A DNA stretch of 64,000 nucleotides from Myxococcales bacterium (GCA_023248545.1 JAHFEF010000003.1:1-64000); one strand, 5' to 3'; shown: positions 43,225-53,335, numbered from the stretch's first letter. The notes: generated by a model not told the origin, from the sequence alone. Made by a program: numbers and translations.

Positions 43225-44451
43225 ATGGAATTCCAATCGTTTGAAGACCAGTTCCTGGCGATGAGCGCAGAGGAGCAGCGTGACTACTTGCACGACCTGC
43301 CGGCTGTGCAAAAACGCTCGTGGCTGCGCTTATTGCCTCCGGATGACGCGGCAGATTTAATTCAAGTTTTATCCCCAGAAGATCATGATGCCTATTTGGC
43401 CCTGATCGATGATGTCACCCGGTTAGAAATTATCGCGCTGATGGCCTACGCCGAAGACAAAGCCGGCGGCCTCATGAGTTCCCGCTATGCGCGTTTACGC
43501 CCAGAAATGTCTGTGGACGAAGCCGTGCGCTATTTGCGTATTCAGGCACGTACGGAGGTCGAGACGATTTACTATGCTTATGTGCTCGATCCAGAACAGC
43601 ATTTGTTGGGTGTACTGTCTTTTAGAGAATTACTGGTGGCTCCACCCCAAAAGCTGATCAAAGACATCATGCGAACTCAAATGATCACAGTTCCAGAACA
43701 TGCTGATCAGGAAGCTGTAGGCCGATTGTTTTCGAATCGTGATTTGCTGGCGATGCCTGTCGTCGATGAGCAAAATCACATGAAAGGGATCGTAACCTTT
43801 GATGATATCGTTCATGTTGTTCAGGAAGAAGCGACGGAAGATATCCAGAAATTAGGAGGTATTTCGGCATTGGATGCCCCCTATCTGAGGACGGCTTTGA
43901 TTCAAATGATCAAAAAGCGGGCAGGTTGGCTGACGATCTTATTTTTAGGTGAATTATTTACAGCCACAGCCATGGGTTTTTTTGAAAAAGAAATTGAAAA
44001 AGCAGTGGTGCTTGCTTTATTTATCCCCTTGATTATTAGCAGCGGTGGCAACGCAGGTTCTCAGGCAACGACGTTGATTATTCGCTCGATGGCACTGGGA
44101 GAAGTGAAGCTCAAAGACTGGTGGCGTGTTCTTGGGCGTGAATTGCAATGTGGATTCATGCTGGGTGCAATTTTGGGCTCTATTGGTATCATGCGTATTT
44201 TACTTTGGTCCACTCAAACCCATATCTATGGCCCACATTACTGGCTCGTTGCTTGGACGGTTGGGTTTAGTCTCGTTGGGGTTGTATTATGGGGAGCTGT
44301 GATGGGCTCAATGCTGCCGTTTATTTTACGACGTCTTGGGTTCGACCCTGCGGCATCGTCGGCGCCATTTGTGGCCACGATGGTCGACGTGACCGGTTTG
44401 GTAATTTATTTCTCGATTGCCAGTTTGGTTTTGAGCGGGACTTTGTTATAG
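43225..44451 (+). CDS. mgtE: Magnesium transporter MgtE
   Basis: The 408-residue protein has the superhelical MgtE N-domain (LPPDDAADLIQVLSPEDHDAYL), two CBS domains (about residues 100-220: AGGLMSSRYARLRPEM, DIMRTQMITVPEHA) and five membrane helices with PLIISSGGNAGSQATTLIIR. MgtE is a homodimeric Mg channel gated by cytoplasmic Mg binding to the N and CBS domains. It is slightly shorter than the usual 450 residues. It lies 13 bases after the glycan locus and is probably a housekeeping gene, not part of it. Confidence 0.93.
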   Translation: MEFQSFEDQFLAMSAEEQRDYLHDLPAVQKRSWLRLLPPDDAADLIQVLSPEDHDAYLALIDDVTRLEIIALMAYAEDKAGGLMSSRYARLRPEMSVDEAVRYLRIQARTEVETIYYAYVLDPEQHLLGVLSFRELLVAPPQKLIKDIMRTQMITVPEHADQEAVGRLFSNRDLLAMPVVDEQNHMKGIVTFDDIVHVVQEEATEDIQKLGGISALDAPYLRTALIQMIKKRAGWLTILFLGELFTATAMGFFEKEIEKAVVLALFIPLIISSGGNAGSQATTLIIRSMALGEVKLKDWWRVLGRELQCGFMLGAILGSIGIMRILLWSTQTHIYGPHYWLVAWTVGFSLVGVVLWGAVMGSMLPFILRRLGFDPAASSAPFVATMVDVTGLVIYFSIASLVLSGTLL

Positions 44452-44461
44452 GCTGCTCCCT

Positions 44462-46441
44462 GTGAATGAAAAAGCCTATCGATTGATGCTGCTCTCTCGG
44501 GAGCTTGACAAAAAAATGCTGATCTTGCTGCGTCAGGGCAAGAGCTTTTTTCATATTGGCTGTATGGGCCATGAGGCCGTTCAGGCTGCTGCGGCTTTAT
44601 GTTTAGAACCCAAACGCGACTATATTTTTCCCTATTATCGAGATCAGGCATTGGTCCTGGGCATGGGCATGACGGCGTTAGATTGCCTGCTGGGTTTTTT
44701 AGGCCGGGAGGGAGATCCAAGTTCAAACGGTCGTCAGATGCCCCAGCACTATGGCCATAAAGATTGGAACATTCCAAGCAGTTCTTCGTCAACAGGCACA
44801 CAATTTTTACAAGCTGTCGGCTGCGCATTTGCGTCGATGCGATTGGAACAACCTAAAAATTTATCCGTAACCGTTGTTTGTGCAGGTGATGGGACCACCA
44901 GCCAAGGTGATTTTCACGAAGCATTAAGCTGGGCTTCGCGTGAAAAAGCGCCGGTGATTTTTTTAATTGAAAACAACGGTTACGCAATTAGTGTCCCGAT
45001 CGAAGACCAACGGCCTGGGGCTAAAATTTGCGACATGTCGAACGCGTATCAGGGCCTGCATTTTGAACAGGTTGATGGCTGCGATTTTGAAAAAAGCCAT
45101 GCCGTATTTGAAAAGGCAGTCGCACGTGCACGCACTGGAAAAGGGCCCACGCTTATCGACGCCAGCGTGGTTAGACTCTTGCCGCATAGCAGCTCAGACG
45201 ATGATAAAAAATATCGAGACAGCAAGGAGCTTGAGAGAGACAAAAAACGGGACCCGTTAGTTATCAACAAACACTTGGTATCGGCCAAAAAACTAAAAGC
45301 ATTGGAACAAGAAGTTTTTGACGAAGTCGATCAAGCAGCTGATTTGGCACTCGCAGCACCGCTGCCAAAGCGTGAAGAAGCGCTTAGGTATGTGTATGCA
45401 GACCCAAAAACCTCACCCTCGGTCCCTCTCCACCCAGTGGAGAGGGAAGGGGGGACTGAGACGGTGCTGGTGGATGCGATTAACAGAGCACTGGCAGAAG
45501 AGTTGGAGAGGGAACCGAAGGTGCTCGTGTTCGGCCAGGATGTTGCTGGGGGCAAGGGTGGGGTGTTTACAGCGACGCGCGGGTTAACCAAACAGTTTGG
45601 GGATGACCGGTGTTTTAATGCCCCGCTCGCCGAGTCGAGCATTATTGGCGTGGCCATAGGGTTTGCCCTGCGGGGATTTAAGCCCGTGCCCGAAATCCAG
45701 TTTGGCGATTATATTTGGACTGCCATGATGCAGATTCGCAATGAGCTCTCTGTCATGCGATATCGCTCCAATAACACTTGGTCAGCACCGATGGTGATTC
45801 GTGTGCCGGTTGGGGGCTATATTCACGGTGGCTTGTGCCACTCCCAAAATATCGAGGCGACGTTTTCGCATTTTCCAGGCCTCAAAATCGCTTTGCCTAG
45901 CACGGCGCTGGATGCCTATGGGTTGCTCAAAGCAGCTATTCGGGGCGATGATCCGGTTTTATTCTTGGAACATAAATCGCTGTATCGGCAAAATTTCGCT
46001 AAGAGCATTTTGCCAGATAACACAGATTGGTGTTTGCCTTTGGGTCTTGGGGCTGTGAGGCGGCCAGGCAAAGATTTAAGTATTATCACCTACGGAGCCA
46101 TGGTCCAACGCGCTTTGGAAGTTGCCCGAGATTTAGAGTCTGAGTGTGATCCAGAAATCATCGACCTTCGAACCATTAGACCCTATGACTTTGAGTTGGT
46201 GGCTCAGAGTGTCAAAAAGACCGGCCGGGTTTTGGTGCTCCATGAAGACTCTCGATTCATGGGCTTTGGGGCAGAGCTGGCCGCTGAAATTTCTGAAAAA
46301 TGCTTCTCAGATTTAGATGCTCCTGTGACGCGATTGGCAGGCGCAGAAGCGCCTATTCCGTATGCTCCTAACTTAGAAGAACAGGTCTTGCCGCAGGCAG
46401 CCGAAATACGGGCGGCCATCCTGAGTCTCCTTGCTTACTGA
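44462..46441 (+). CDS. Fused E1 alpha/beta subunits of a 2-oxoacid dehydrogenase
   Basis: The 659-residue protein joins an E1 alpha domain (residues about 1-310, thiamine-diphosphate site GDGTTSQGDFHEALSWA, ENNGYAISV) to an E1 beta domain (about 335-659, VFGQDVAGGKGGVF, PLAESSIIG). It would decarboxylate a 2-oxoacid, most likely branched-chain, as part of an acyl-CoA-producing complex; E2 and E3 are not in the window. A branched-chain role fits the acyl-CoA carboxylase genes nearby but is inference. The linker at about residues 317-331 is encoded by a palindromic repeat. The start is GTG 44462. Confidence 0.88.
   Translation: MNEKAYRLMLLSRELDKKMLILLRQGKSFFHIGCMGHEAVQAAAALCLEPKRDYIFPYYRDQALVLGMGMTALDCLLGFLGREGDPSSNGRQMPQHYGHKDWNIPSSSSSTGTQFLQAVGCAFASMRLEQPKNLSVTVVCAGDGTTSQGDFHEALSWASREKAPVIFLIENNGYAISVPIEDQRPGAKICDMSNAYQGLHFEQVDGCDFEKSHAVFEKAVARARTGKGPTLIDASVVRLLPHSSSDDDKKYRDSKELERDKKRDPLVINKHLVSAKKLKALEQEVFDEVDQAADLALAAPLPKREEALRYVYADPKTSPSVPLHPVEREGGTETVLVDAINRALAEELEREPKVLVFGQDVAGGKGGVFTATRGLTKQFGDDRCFNAPLAESSIIGVAIGFALRGFKPVPEIQFGDYIWTAMMQIRNELSVMRYRSNNTWSAPMVIRVPVGGYIHGGLCHSQNIEATFSHFPGLKIALPSTALDAYGLLKAAIRGDDPVLFLEHKSLYRQNFAKSILPDNTDWCLPLGLGAVRRPGKDLSIITYGAMVQRALEVARDLESECDPEIIDLRTIRPYDFELVAQSVKKTGRVLVLHEDSRFMGFGAELAAEISEKCFSDLDAPVTRLAGAEAPIPYAPNLEEQVLPQAAEIRAAILSLLAY
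45411..45456 (-). repeat. In-frame palindromic repeat in the E1 alpha-beta linker
   Basis: CCTCACCCTCGG and then CCCTCTCC, a short loop and GGAGAGGG are seen; in inverse orientation this corresponds to the repeat at 13409-13446. It is read in frame as TSPSVPLHPVEREGG, low-complexity residues exactly between the two catalytic domains. Confidence 0.78.
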
Positions 46442-46468
46442 TGGCCCGCATGCTATGGCTCTGGGCCA

Positions 46469-48289
46469 ATGTCCAAAGAGATTATCATCAACGCCGATAT
46501 GGCGGAAGAAGTTCGAATAGCGATCGTGGAAAAGGGTCGCTTAGTCGATCTCGATATCGAAACACAGAGCCGTGCCAAGCACAAAGGCAATATCTACAAA
46601 GGGATCATTTCCAACATCGAAGACAGCCTCGAGGCTGTCTTTGTCGATTTTGGGGAAGAAAAACAGGGTTTTTTACCCTTGTCCGAAATTAGGCCCGATT
46701 TATACCCTGAAGACCTCAGAAATTCCAAAAAGAAACCGAGACCCTCTGAGATTTTGACGCGTGGTCAGGAAATTGTGATCCAAGTGACCAAAGACGAGAT
46801 CGGCACCAAAGGCGCTGCGGTTTCTACCTACCTGTCATTGCCAGGCCGTTATGTGGTCTTGATGCACTCTGATGAAGGTGGCGGTGGAATTTCGCGCAAG
46901 ATTGACAACGAGTCTGCCCGTCAAGCTGCCCGAGACATGTTATCTAGGCTGAGCGTTCCTGAGGGGATGGCTGTGATTATCCGCACAGCTGGAATGACCG
47001 CCAACCGCCAAGATTTATATCGAGATTTCAAAAGCCTCTGCGATGTTTGGCAGCAAATCAACAAAGGCGCCGAGCTAGGCCGCGCCCCAACCCTGCTATA
47101 CCGTGAACCCGATATCGTTGTCCGGACGATCAGAGACTATTTTTCAGCAGACGTGAAAAAAATAGTTATTGACGACGAAGAAGAATACGAAGAAGCCTTA
47201 AGATATTTCACCGAGCAAATGCCTGGCTTGGTTCAAATCTTAGAACAGCATAAAAAGAAAGAGCCTATTTTCTTCCACTTTGGCATCGAAAAGGCCATCG
47301 AAGAGTTATTTGAACGCCAGGTGAAGTTGCCTTCCGGTGGCTATATTATCATTGAGCAGACAGAGGCTTTGGTGTCTGTCGATGTCAACTCGGGTCGTTC
47401 GACCAAAGAGGAAGACCACGAGGCGACGGTTTACAAAACAAATTTGGAAGCCGTTCATGAAGTTGCCCGCCAATTGAGATTGCGCGATTTGGGTGGCATT
47501 ATTGTCATCGACTTGATCGACATGGTTTCAGGAAAGCACAGCCGCGATGTCGAACGGGCTCTAAAAGACGCCATGAAGAATGATAAGGCCCGAATTAAAA
47601 TCGGCCGCATCAGCGAAAATGGGACTTTAGAGCTGACCCGTCAGCGTCTGCGCCAGTCGCACCAGTTAATTAGCCATGTGACTTGCTCTGTCTGTGAAGG
47701 CACGGGTCGGGTGCGCGACACCAGTGGCCTCGCCATTTTGGCTTTAAGAAATATTTACGGTCATTTGGCCAAGCGGCGCAATTATTTGAGCAGCTTGACG
47801 GTCAAATTGCCAGTCGACGTTGCCAATCAGCTGAACAATCAAAAACGCCGTGAGCTCTTAGATCTCTCAGAACAGCACCAATTGCAGCTGCAAATCTTGG
47901 GTGATGCAAGGCTGCACGAAGCCCAAGTCGATTTCTTAGAAGAACGTCGTGGCCAAGCCGGCTTGGATGCCGCAGCGCCAGCTCCCAAAAATATCCCGAA
48001 GCAGACGCACCACCACCTGAAGTTGCCGCCTCCCAATATTGGCCCAGCGCCGACTTTGATTGATTTTGATGAGACGTTGCCAGAGTCAGACGAGCCATTG
48101 GTGGCGGCTAGCCAGCCAGTTGCTGAAGAACACTTTGATGACCCATTGACAGAGGCTTTTTTTGGAAAGGCGCCAGATATTCAACCTGTATTGCCAGAGG
48201 GCATATCTGAACCCATACCGGGTCCTGCCAAAAAACGTCGTCGCAGATTTTCGCGCTCCAGGCGCCCAAAAAACGAGGTATCCCCATGA
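46469..48289 (+). CDS. rng: Ribonuclease G/E family endoribonuclease
   Basis: The 606-residue protein has an S1 RNA-binding domain (about residues 38-125, GNIYKGIISNIEDSLEAVFVDFG), the catalytic core with Mg-binding Asp residues in DVNSGRST and GGIIVIDLIDM, and the zinc-link CSVCEGTGR near residue 406. RNase G/E cuts single-stranded A/U-rich RNA in rRNA maturation and mRNA decay. It is longer than E. coli RNase G (about 489 aa) and has a C-terminal tail of low complexity ending in a basic stretch (KKRRRRFSRSRRP), perhaps a small RNase E-like scaffold. The stop overlaps the next start (ATGA). Confidence 0.92.
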   Translation: MSKEIIINADMAEEVRIAIVEKGRLVDLDIETQSRAKHKGNIYKGIISNIEDSLEAVFVDFGEEKQGFLPLSEIRPDLYPEDLRNSKKKPRPSEILTRGQEIVIQVTKDEIGTKGAAVSTYLSLPGRYVVLMHSDEGGGGISRKIDNESARQAARDMLSRLSVPEGMAVIIRTAGMTANRQDLYRDFKSLCDVWQQINKGAELGRAPTLLYREPDIVVRTIRDYFSADVKKIVIDDEEEYEEALRYFTEQMPGLVQILEQHKKKEPIFFHFGIEKAIEELFERQVKLPSGGYIIIEQTEALVSVDVNSGRSTKEEDHEATVYKTNLEAVHEVARQLRLRDLGGIIVIDLIDMVSGKHSRDVERALKDAMKNDKARIKIGRISENGTLELTRQRLRQSHQLISHVTCSVCEGTGRVRDTSGLAILALRNIYGHLAKRRNYLSSLTVKLPVDVANQLNNQKRRELLDLSEQHQLQLQILGDARLHEAQVDFLEERRGQAGLDAAAPAPKNIPKQTHHHLKLPPPNIGPAPTLIDFDETLPESDEPLVAASQPVAEEHFDDPLTEAFFGKAPDIQPVLPEGISEPIPGPAKKRRRRFSRSRRPKNEVSP

Positions 48290-49026
48290 CATTGATGATT
48301 ATTTTGGTTTTAAATGTCGCCTTTTTGGCTTTGATTTTTAGAGTATCCAGCCAAGCGTCTAAGAATTTCAAATCGGAGTTAGATGGCGCGAAGTCTGCCA
48401 AGCAAATCGCTGAAGAGAAATTGGCCGGCTTTCGTCAGGAATTGAGCGCGCTCAAAGAAGACAATGCCAGAAAAAATAGACAGCTTGAGGAAATGCGCGA
48501 CATTTCAAAACGCCGTCTGCGCAAAGACGCCCAAAAGCAAGATGGTACCGAGATAGAACCTATGACACAGACTAGCACTGCTCCTTCGTTTGATTTGGCC
48601 CTTAAAACCGTGCAACAACAAGCCGAAGAAGCGCATCAAGAAGAGTTGGCAAAGCTGAAAACACATTATCAAGAACGCATCGTGAAGCTCGAGGCCCAAA
48701 TCGGTCAACGCAAACAAAATGCGGAGAAGAGCAAAAAGAGTTTAGAAGGCAATGTATTAACGAATATCGAATCACTCCCCGAGGACGCTGTCCTAGAAAT
48801 GGGTCGGTTGCTTCGTAAGTCAGAACATGCCGAAAAATTATTGGCGGCTACACGCGGCAAATTGCAAATGTCCCAAGAACGCTTTTCTGAAATGCAGAAG
48901 CGTTATTTTGGGGTGTGTCGCGAGTTGGCGCTTGCTTCCGGCCAAGCGCTGGCAGCAACGGACGAAGAGGTTCGTAATCAAGCCGAAGATTTAGTGGCAG
49001 TGACCGAAAAAGGAGTCGAAGTATGA
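48286..49026 (+). CDS. Membrane-anchored coiled-coil protein
   Basis: The 246-residue protein has one N-terminal membrane helix (residues about 2-18) followed by long charged heptad-like segments (about 25-80 and 100-150) and a helical C-terminal part. I do not recognise the family. It is probably anchored in the inner membrane with the coiled coil in the cytoplasm. The ATGA overlaps at both ends suggest coupling with rng and the outer-membrane gene, but function is unknown. Confidence 0.65.
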   Translation: MTLMIILVLNVAFLALIFRVSSQASKNFKSELDGAKSAKQIAEEKLAGFRQELSALKEDNARKNRQLEEMRDISKRRLRKDAQKQDGTEIEPMTQTSTAPSFDLALKTVQQQAEEAHQEELAKLKTHYQERIVKLEAQIGQRKQNAEKSKKSLEGNVLTNIESLPEDAVLEMGRLLRKSEHAEKLLAATRGKLQMSQERFSEMQKRYFGVCRELALASGQALAATDEEVRNQAEDLVAVTEKGVEV

Positions 49027-49571
49027 AAAAATGGTGTTCTATATTATTGGTGAGTTTATTGGTTTCAGGAAGTGTTTTAGCGGAGGAGGCCAAAAAACCT
49101 GCTCGAAAAATGGCAATCTTAGCGAATCCGATATCCATGGTTTTTTTGAGGCCGAGTGCGAGTTTTCAATTGGCCGTGAGCAATAAAATTGCATTGGTGT
49201 TTCCGTTTCATGTGCAATTATTTACTGGGAGTTCATCGGTCGACGGTACCAGTTCTTCAAATAGTGCGTTTGGAATTGGCGGCGGTGTAGGTGCCAAATT
49301 TTTTATTACTGGCGATGTATTTGAGGATAGCTTGTATATCCAGCCGGTAGCTGAAATTGGCTGGTTGGGTATTGGTGGCGCCAATTTCTTAACCTTGTCT
49401 GGATCGGCGATACTGGGATACGGCTGGGTATGGAATTCTGGGTTTAGCCTGAATATTGGTCTCGGAATGCAGTATATTTACGTCAACCATACGGTCAAAT
49501 CCAGCAATTCGACCGTGACGTTCAATGGTCTGTTGCCGGATGCAGAGTTCTCGCTGGGTTACAGCTGGTAA
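49023..49571 (+). CDS. Outer-membrane beta-barrel protein, 182 aa
   Basis: A signal peptide (to about residue 20, GSVLA-EE) is followed by beta-strands with alternating aromatic and small residues (IALVFPFHVQLFTG, GIGGGVGAKFFIT, LSGSAILGYGWVW), and the protein ends SLGYSW with an aromatic C-terminus, typical for a small barrel of about eight strands (OmpA-barrel or OprF-like). No specific family is recognised. AAAAGGAG just before ATG 49023 is a good ribosome-binding site. It ends 13 bases before the convergent glutamate dehydrogenase gene. Confidence 0.75.
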   Translation: MKKWCSILLVSLLVSGSVLAEEAKKPARKMAILANPISMVFLRPSASFQLAVSNKIALVFPFHVQLFTGSSSVDGTSSSNSAFGIGGGVGAKFFITGDVFEDSLYIQPVAEIGWLGIGGANFLTLSGSAILGYGWVWNSGFSLNIGLGMQYIYVNHTVKSSNSTVTFNGLLPDAEFSLGYSW

Positions 49572-49584
49572 GACCTCGGGGGGG

Positions 49585-50874
49585 TTAAGGCCAAATGCCT
49601 CGTCTTGCATATACTTCTTGCAGACGCTCTAACGCAATCAAATAACACGCCGTTCGCATATCGACATGAAGCTGTCTGGCTTTGTCAGACACTTCTTGAT
49701 ACGTGTGCTTCATGCGTGTTTCGAGGCGCGTACGAACATCCTCGATGTCCCAAGTTTCGCTGCGTTTGTTTTGCAGCCATTCGTAATAGCTCACCACGAC
49801 GCCGCCAGAGTTGGCCAAGATATCTGGAATCACTGGGATGTCTTTATCCAATAAAATCTTCTCGGCTTCTAGATTCGTCGGCCCGTTGGCGCCTTCGACT
49901 AAGACTTTGCAGTTCATGAGCTTGGCTTCATGCTCGCAAATCTGAAGTTCTAGAGCTGCGGGGATAAAAATATCGCATTGCGTTGCAAAGAACTCATCGC
50001 GGCTAATCGCTTGTCCGCCGGGGTAGCCATCTAAGCTGCGGCGTTCTTTCATGTATTCAGAGAGCTTATAAGGATTAAAGCCTTCTGGGTGGTGCCAGTA
50101 ACCGGTGTGATCACCGACGGCGATCAAACTCACTCCCATGCGGGATAAAATTTGTGCCGTGTTCGAGCCGACGTTGCCAAAGCCTTGAACAGCCAGCGTT
50201 GCACCGGGAAGTGAAAATCGATTTTCATTGGCCCATTGGGTGATGCAGTGCACGATGCCGCGGCCTGTGGCTTCTTCTCGACCGGGGCTGCCACCGCAGA
50301 CGAGTGATTTTCCTGTCACGACGCGTTTGACGGCCTGTTTGTCGGACATGTTCACGATATTGCTATACGTGTCCATCATCCAGTCCATGATTTGGGCATT
50401 GGTACCGACGTCGGGTGCTGGCACGTCCCATTCAGGTCCAATATTGGTGCCTAAGGCATGCGTAAATCGACGCGTGATATGTTCGATGTCTTCGGCGTTG
50501 TAATCTCTGGGATCAAACTTGATACCGCCTTTGCCGCCGCCAAACGGAATATTTTGGAGCGCGCATTTCCAAGTCATCCACGCTGCCAATGCTTTGCACT
50601 CATTCAAATAGACATTCTGGTGAAATCGAATGCCGCCTTTGAAGGGTCCTAAGACGTTATTATGCTGGACCCGATAGCCCTTGAACATCTCGACTTTGCC
50701 GGTGCTTAATTTGACCGGAAAGTGAATGATGATCTCATTTTTGGGTTGCTTTAAGATCGTCTTGAGCGATTCATCGATTTTGGTAAACTGGAAAGCCTTT
50801 TCAAGCTGACGGTCAGCCAGTTCGAACAAGTTCTCCTGCTTGGGGGTTTCGTCTGGAGTATCAATCTGTTGCAT
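49585..50874 (-). CDS. gdhA: NAD(P)-dependent glutamate dehydrogenase (RocG/GudB type)
   Basis: The 429-residue Glu/Leu/Phe/Val dehydrogenase shows the substrate-binding motif PFGGGKGGIKFDPRDY, PAPDVGTNAQIMDWM and the nucleotide motif VQGFGNVGSNTA. It interconverts glutamate and 2-oxoglutarate plus ammonia. Its length and sequence style fit the NAD-type catabolic hexameric enzymes. This fits with PutA in the same window, which produces glutamate. It follows the DUF6178 gene by 15 bases and may share its transcript. Confidence 0.93.
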   Translation of the reverse strand: MQQIDTPDETPKQENLFELADRQLEKAFQFTKIDESLKTILKQPKNEIIIHFPVKLSTGKVEMFKGYRVQHNNVLGPFKGGIRFHQNVYLNECKALAAWMTWKCALQNIPFGGGKGGIKFDPRDYNAEDIEHITRRFTHALGTNIGPEWDVPAPDVGTNAQIMDWMMDTYSNIVNMSDKQAVKRVVTGKSLVCGGSPGREEATGRGIVHCITQWANENRFSLPGATLAVQGFGNVGSNTAQILSRMGVSLIAVGDHTGYWHHPEGFNPYKLSEYMKERRSLDGYPGGQAISRDEFFATQCDIFIPAALELQICEHEAKLMNCKVLVEGANGPTNLEAEKILLDKDIPVIPDILANSGGVVVSYYEWLQNKRSETWDIEDVRTRLETRMKHTYQEVSDKARQLHVDMRTACYLIALERLQEVYARRGIWP

Positions 50875-50889
50875 GTCTTAGCTTATAGA

Positions 50890-51804
50890 CTATTTTTTTG
50901 AAATTTGGAGCCCTACTTGAAATAACCTGGCCAAAGGTGCCTTGGCCAGTTTGTCGACCGATAGATATTCTAATGCCTTTTCGACCATCAGAATCACATA
51001 AGTTACGGTCTCTTTGAGGGCCGCGATTTCGCCTGGGTTGCGCTTCAAAGCGAGATGAACACGATTACAGGTTGACACTAATTCACGTAGCACACGCGCT
51101 TTTGCAGGTTCAGATAGCTGGCTGAGTGCCTCTTGAAATACGCTTTTAGGCTTCATCAAGCGTAACAATGCCGAACTAGACCCAACAGCATCTTGTTCGT
51201 CAAAGCCTTCGTTTGCTGGGGGCAGTGGGGCGTCGGGGTTTACATAGGCTAAGATCGCCTTGCTTTCGGCAAATGGCGCAAAGCCTAAATCTTGCATCCG
51301 GCTGTCTCGCCATCTCAGAGCCTCTTCTTCGAGGCCAGATGCCGTTTCAAATCGGACAGACTGAATAATCTGCGTGGCAAATTCTAAATCTCTCGACATG
51401 AATTGCTCAAAAAATTGACGCCAGATAGGCTTAGAAAAGCAAACCACATATTGATTATCAGGTGTTCGAATGCGTTCTGCCGTGAGGCCATCGGGTTCTT
51501 GGCCGTCGTCTAATTCGTAAACTTCCGTGTTCACTTTGATCAAGTACGCTAAAAATTCGGGGTCCAGTTCGTGAAATACTTGAACAGCCCGCATAGGATT
51601 AGCCTGAAAGAGTGCTTCCAGCCAGGTCTCGACGTTCTCAGATTGAATATGATCATCGTCCCAGACATCTAAGTCAAACATGTTTTGAACTTGTTCGGGA
51701 GATAAAAGCTCGAGGATTTCGAGGCTGTCTTGGAGGCCGCGCTCTTTGATTTGGATTAACGCGTCTTGAGCGGGAAGACGACGAACCAATTGGAGATTGT
51801 TCAT
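50890..51804 (-). CDS. DUF6178-family protein
   Basis: The 304-residue acidic, mostly helical protein begins [20 protein letters not shown] and contains [21 protein letters not shown], which fits my knowledge of DUF6178 proteins of deltaproteobacteria in the broad sense. Function is not known. I start at ATG 51804; the frame is open further upstream but that part overlaps the divergent carboxylase gene and reads as basic, low-quality sequence. It is divergent from the carboxylase with only 28 bases between the starts. Confidence 0.72.
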   Translation of the reverse strand: MNNLQLVRRLPAQDALIQIKERGLQDSLEILELLSPEQVQNMFDLDVWDDDHIQSENVETWLEALFQANPMRAVQVFHELDPEFLAYLIKVNTEVYELDDGQEPDGLTAERIRTPDNQYVVCFSKPIWRQFFEQFMSRDLEFATQIIQSVRFETASGLEEEALRWRDSRMQDLGFAPFAESKAILAYVNPDAPLPPANEGFDEQDAVGSSSALLRLMKPKSVFQEALSQLSEPAKARVLRELVSTCNRVHLALKRNPGEIAALKETVTYVILMVEKALEYLSVDKLAKAPLARLFQVGLQISKK

Positions 51805-51832
51805 AAATAGAAACCATCTTATAACACAAAAA

Positions 51833-53335
51833 ATGGAAACCATGCATCGAGAAATCCTGACCCAGAAAAACGCCCAAACGCTTTTGGGTGGTGGCCAAGA
51901 ACGCATTGAAAAGCAGCACCAGGCTGGCAAGCTCACGGCTCGGGAACGCATTGAGTTGCTGGTAGACCCTGGCAGCTTTGTCGAGATGGATCGCTTCAAA
52001 GACAATGGGGTGATGGTTGGATTTGGCCAGATAGAGCGCCGCCAGGTGTTTTTATATGCCCAAGATTTCACGGTTTTTGGGGGTTCTCTTTCTGAGGCAG
52101 TTGCTCAAAAAATATGCAAAATCTATGATTTGGCGCTCAAAACGGGTGCGCCGGTGATTGGGTTGAGTGATTCTGGCGGGGCCCGTATCCAAGAAGGCGT
52201 TTCTTCATTGGCAGGCTACGCCGATATTTTTTGTCGCAATACGTTGGCTTCGGGCGTTATTCCACAAATATCAGCGATTATGGGGCCTTCTGCAGGAGGC
52301 GCTGTCTATTCACCGGCTCTCACAGACTTTGTGCTGATGGTGCAAGATACGAGTTATATGTTTCTGACAGGGCCTGATGTCATTAAGACCGTGACGCATG
52401 AAGAAGTGACCATGGAGCAACTTGGTGGGGCCAACACACATAATTCCAAAAGCGGCGTGGCGCATTTTGCTTACCCCGATGATACCCAAGCCATCGCGGG
52501 CATTCGAACGCTTTTGTCTTACTTGCCACAAAATAATTCCGACAATCCACCTGTGGTTACAACCAAAGACAGTCCGGAGCGCCGCGATGACAAACTCAAG
52601 AATATTATCCCGACCAAATCCAATAAACCCTACGATGTCCGTGAAGTGATTGCCTGTGTGGTAGACGATCGGCACTTTTTTGAGGTCCAGAGTCACTATG
52701 CGCAAAACATGGTCGTTGGGTTTGCCCGAATGCTCGGCAAAAGCGTGGGTATTGTCGCCAATCAGCCTCAAGTGATGGCAGGCGCGATTGATATCAACGC
52801 TTCAGACAAGGCAGCCCGGTTTGTGCGGTTTTGCGATTGTTTTAATATTCCAATTTTAACTTTCGTCGATGTTCCAGGTTTCTTGCCAGGCACAGAACAA
52901 GAATTTGGCGGTGTGATTCGACATGGTGCGAAGCTTTTATATGCCTATGCCGAGGCAACGGTTCCAAAAATCACGGTGATATTACGCAAAGCCTACGGGG
53001 GTGCTTATTGCGTGATGGGTCCTAAACACCTGCGTGCTGATTTGAATTTAGCCTTGCCGACGGCTGAGATTGCCGTCATGGGTGCAGAAGGCGCTGTGAA
53101 AATCACCATGCGCGAAGAAATCTCCAAGGCCAAAGACAAAACAGAGCGTTTGAAAGAGCTTGTGGCGGACTATACCGAGAAATTTCAAAACCCTTATCGC
53201 GCTGCTGAACGAGGTTATATTGACGAAGTGATTTTACCAGAAGATTTAAGACCTCGATTTTGTCAGGCCTTGCTCATGCTTCAAAATAAACGCGATTTAA
53301 ATCCGTATAAGAAGCATGGGAATATTCCGCTATGA
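51833..53335 (+). CDS. pccB: Acyl-CoA (propionyl-CoA-type) carboxylase, carboxyltransferase subunit
   Basis: The 500-residue crotonase-fold protein shows [20 protein letters not shown] at the start, [14 protein letters not shown] and [15 protein letters not shown] in the N half, and [12 protein letters not shown] with [11 protein letters not shown] in the C half. It transfers carboxyl from carboxybiotin to acyl-CoA. Residue choice around the [13 protein letters not shown] motif fits propionyl-CoA carboxylase best, leading to methylmalonyl-CoA. ATG 51833 or ATG 51842 may be used; an upstream TTG lies within the divergent gene. The stop overlaps the biotin carboxylase start (ATGA). Confidence 0.92.
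   Translation: METMHREILTQKNAQTLLGGGQERIEKQHQAGKLTARERIELLVDPGSFVEMDRFKDNGVMVGFGQIERRQVFLYAQDFTVFGGSLSEAVAQKICKIYDLALKTGAPVIGLSDSGGARIQEGVSSLAGYADIFCRNTLASGVIPQISAIMGPSAGGAVYSPALTDFVLMVQDTSYMFLTGPDVIKTVTHEEVTMEQLGGANTHNSKSGVAHFAYPDDTQAIAGIRTLLSYLPQNNSDNPPVVTTKDSPERRDDKLKNIIPTKSNKPYDVREVIACVVDDRHFFEVQSHYAQNMVVGFARMLGKSVGIVANQPQVMAGAIDINASDKAARFVRFCDCFNIPILTFVDVPGFLPGTEQEFGGVIRHGAKLLYAYAEATVPKITVILRKAYGGAYCVMGPKHLRADLNLALPTAEIAVMGAEGAVKITMREEISKAKDKTERLKELVADYTEKFQNPYRAAERGYIDEVILPEDLRPRFCQALLMLQNKRDLNPYKKHGNIPL

Noticed and set aside
51805-52071. N-terminal extension of the DUF6178 gene to 52071
   Set aside because: The extension is antisense to the carboxyltransferase coding region and its translation is basic, low-quality sequence; ATG 51804 starts the conserved part.
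52310-52771. Minus-strand ORF opposite pccB
   Set aside because: Antisense to conserved carboxyltransferase motifs; a shadow frame.
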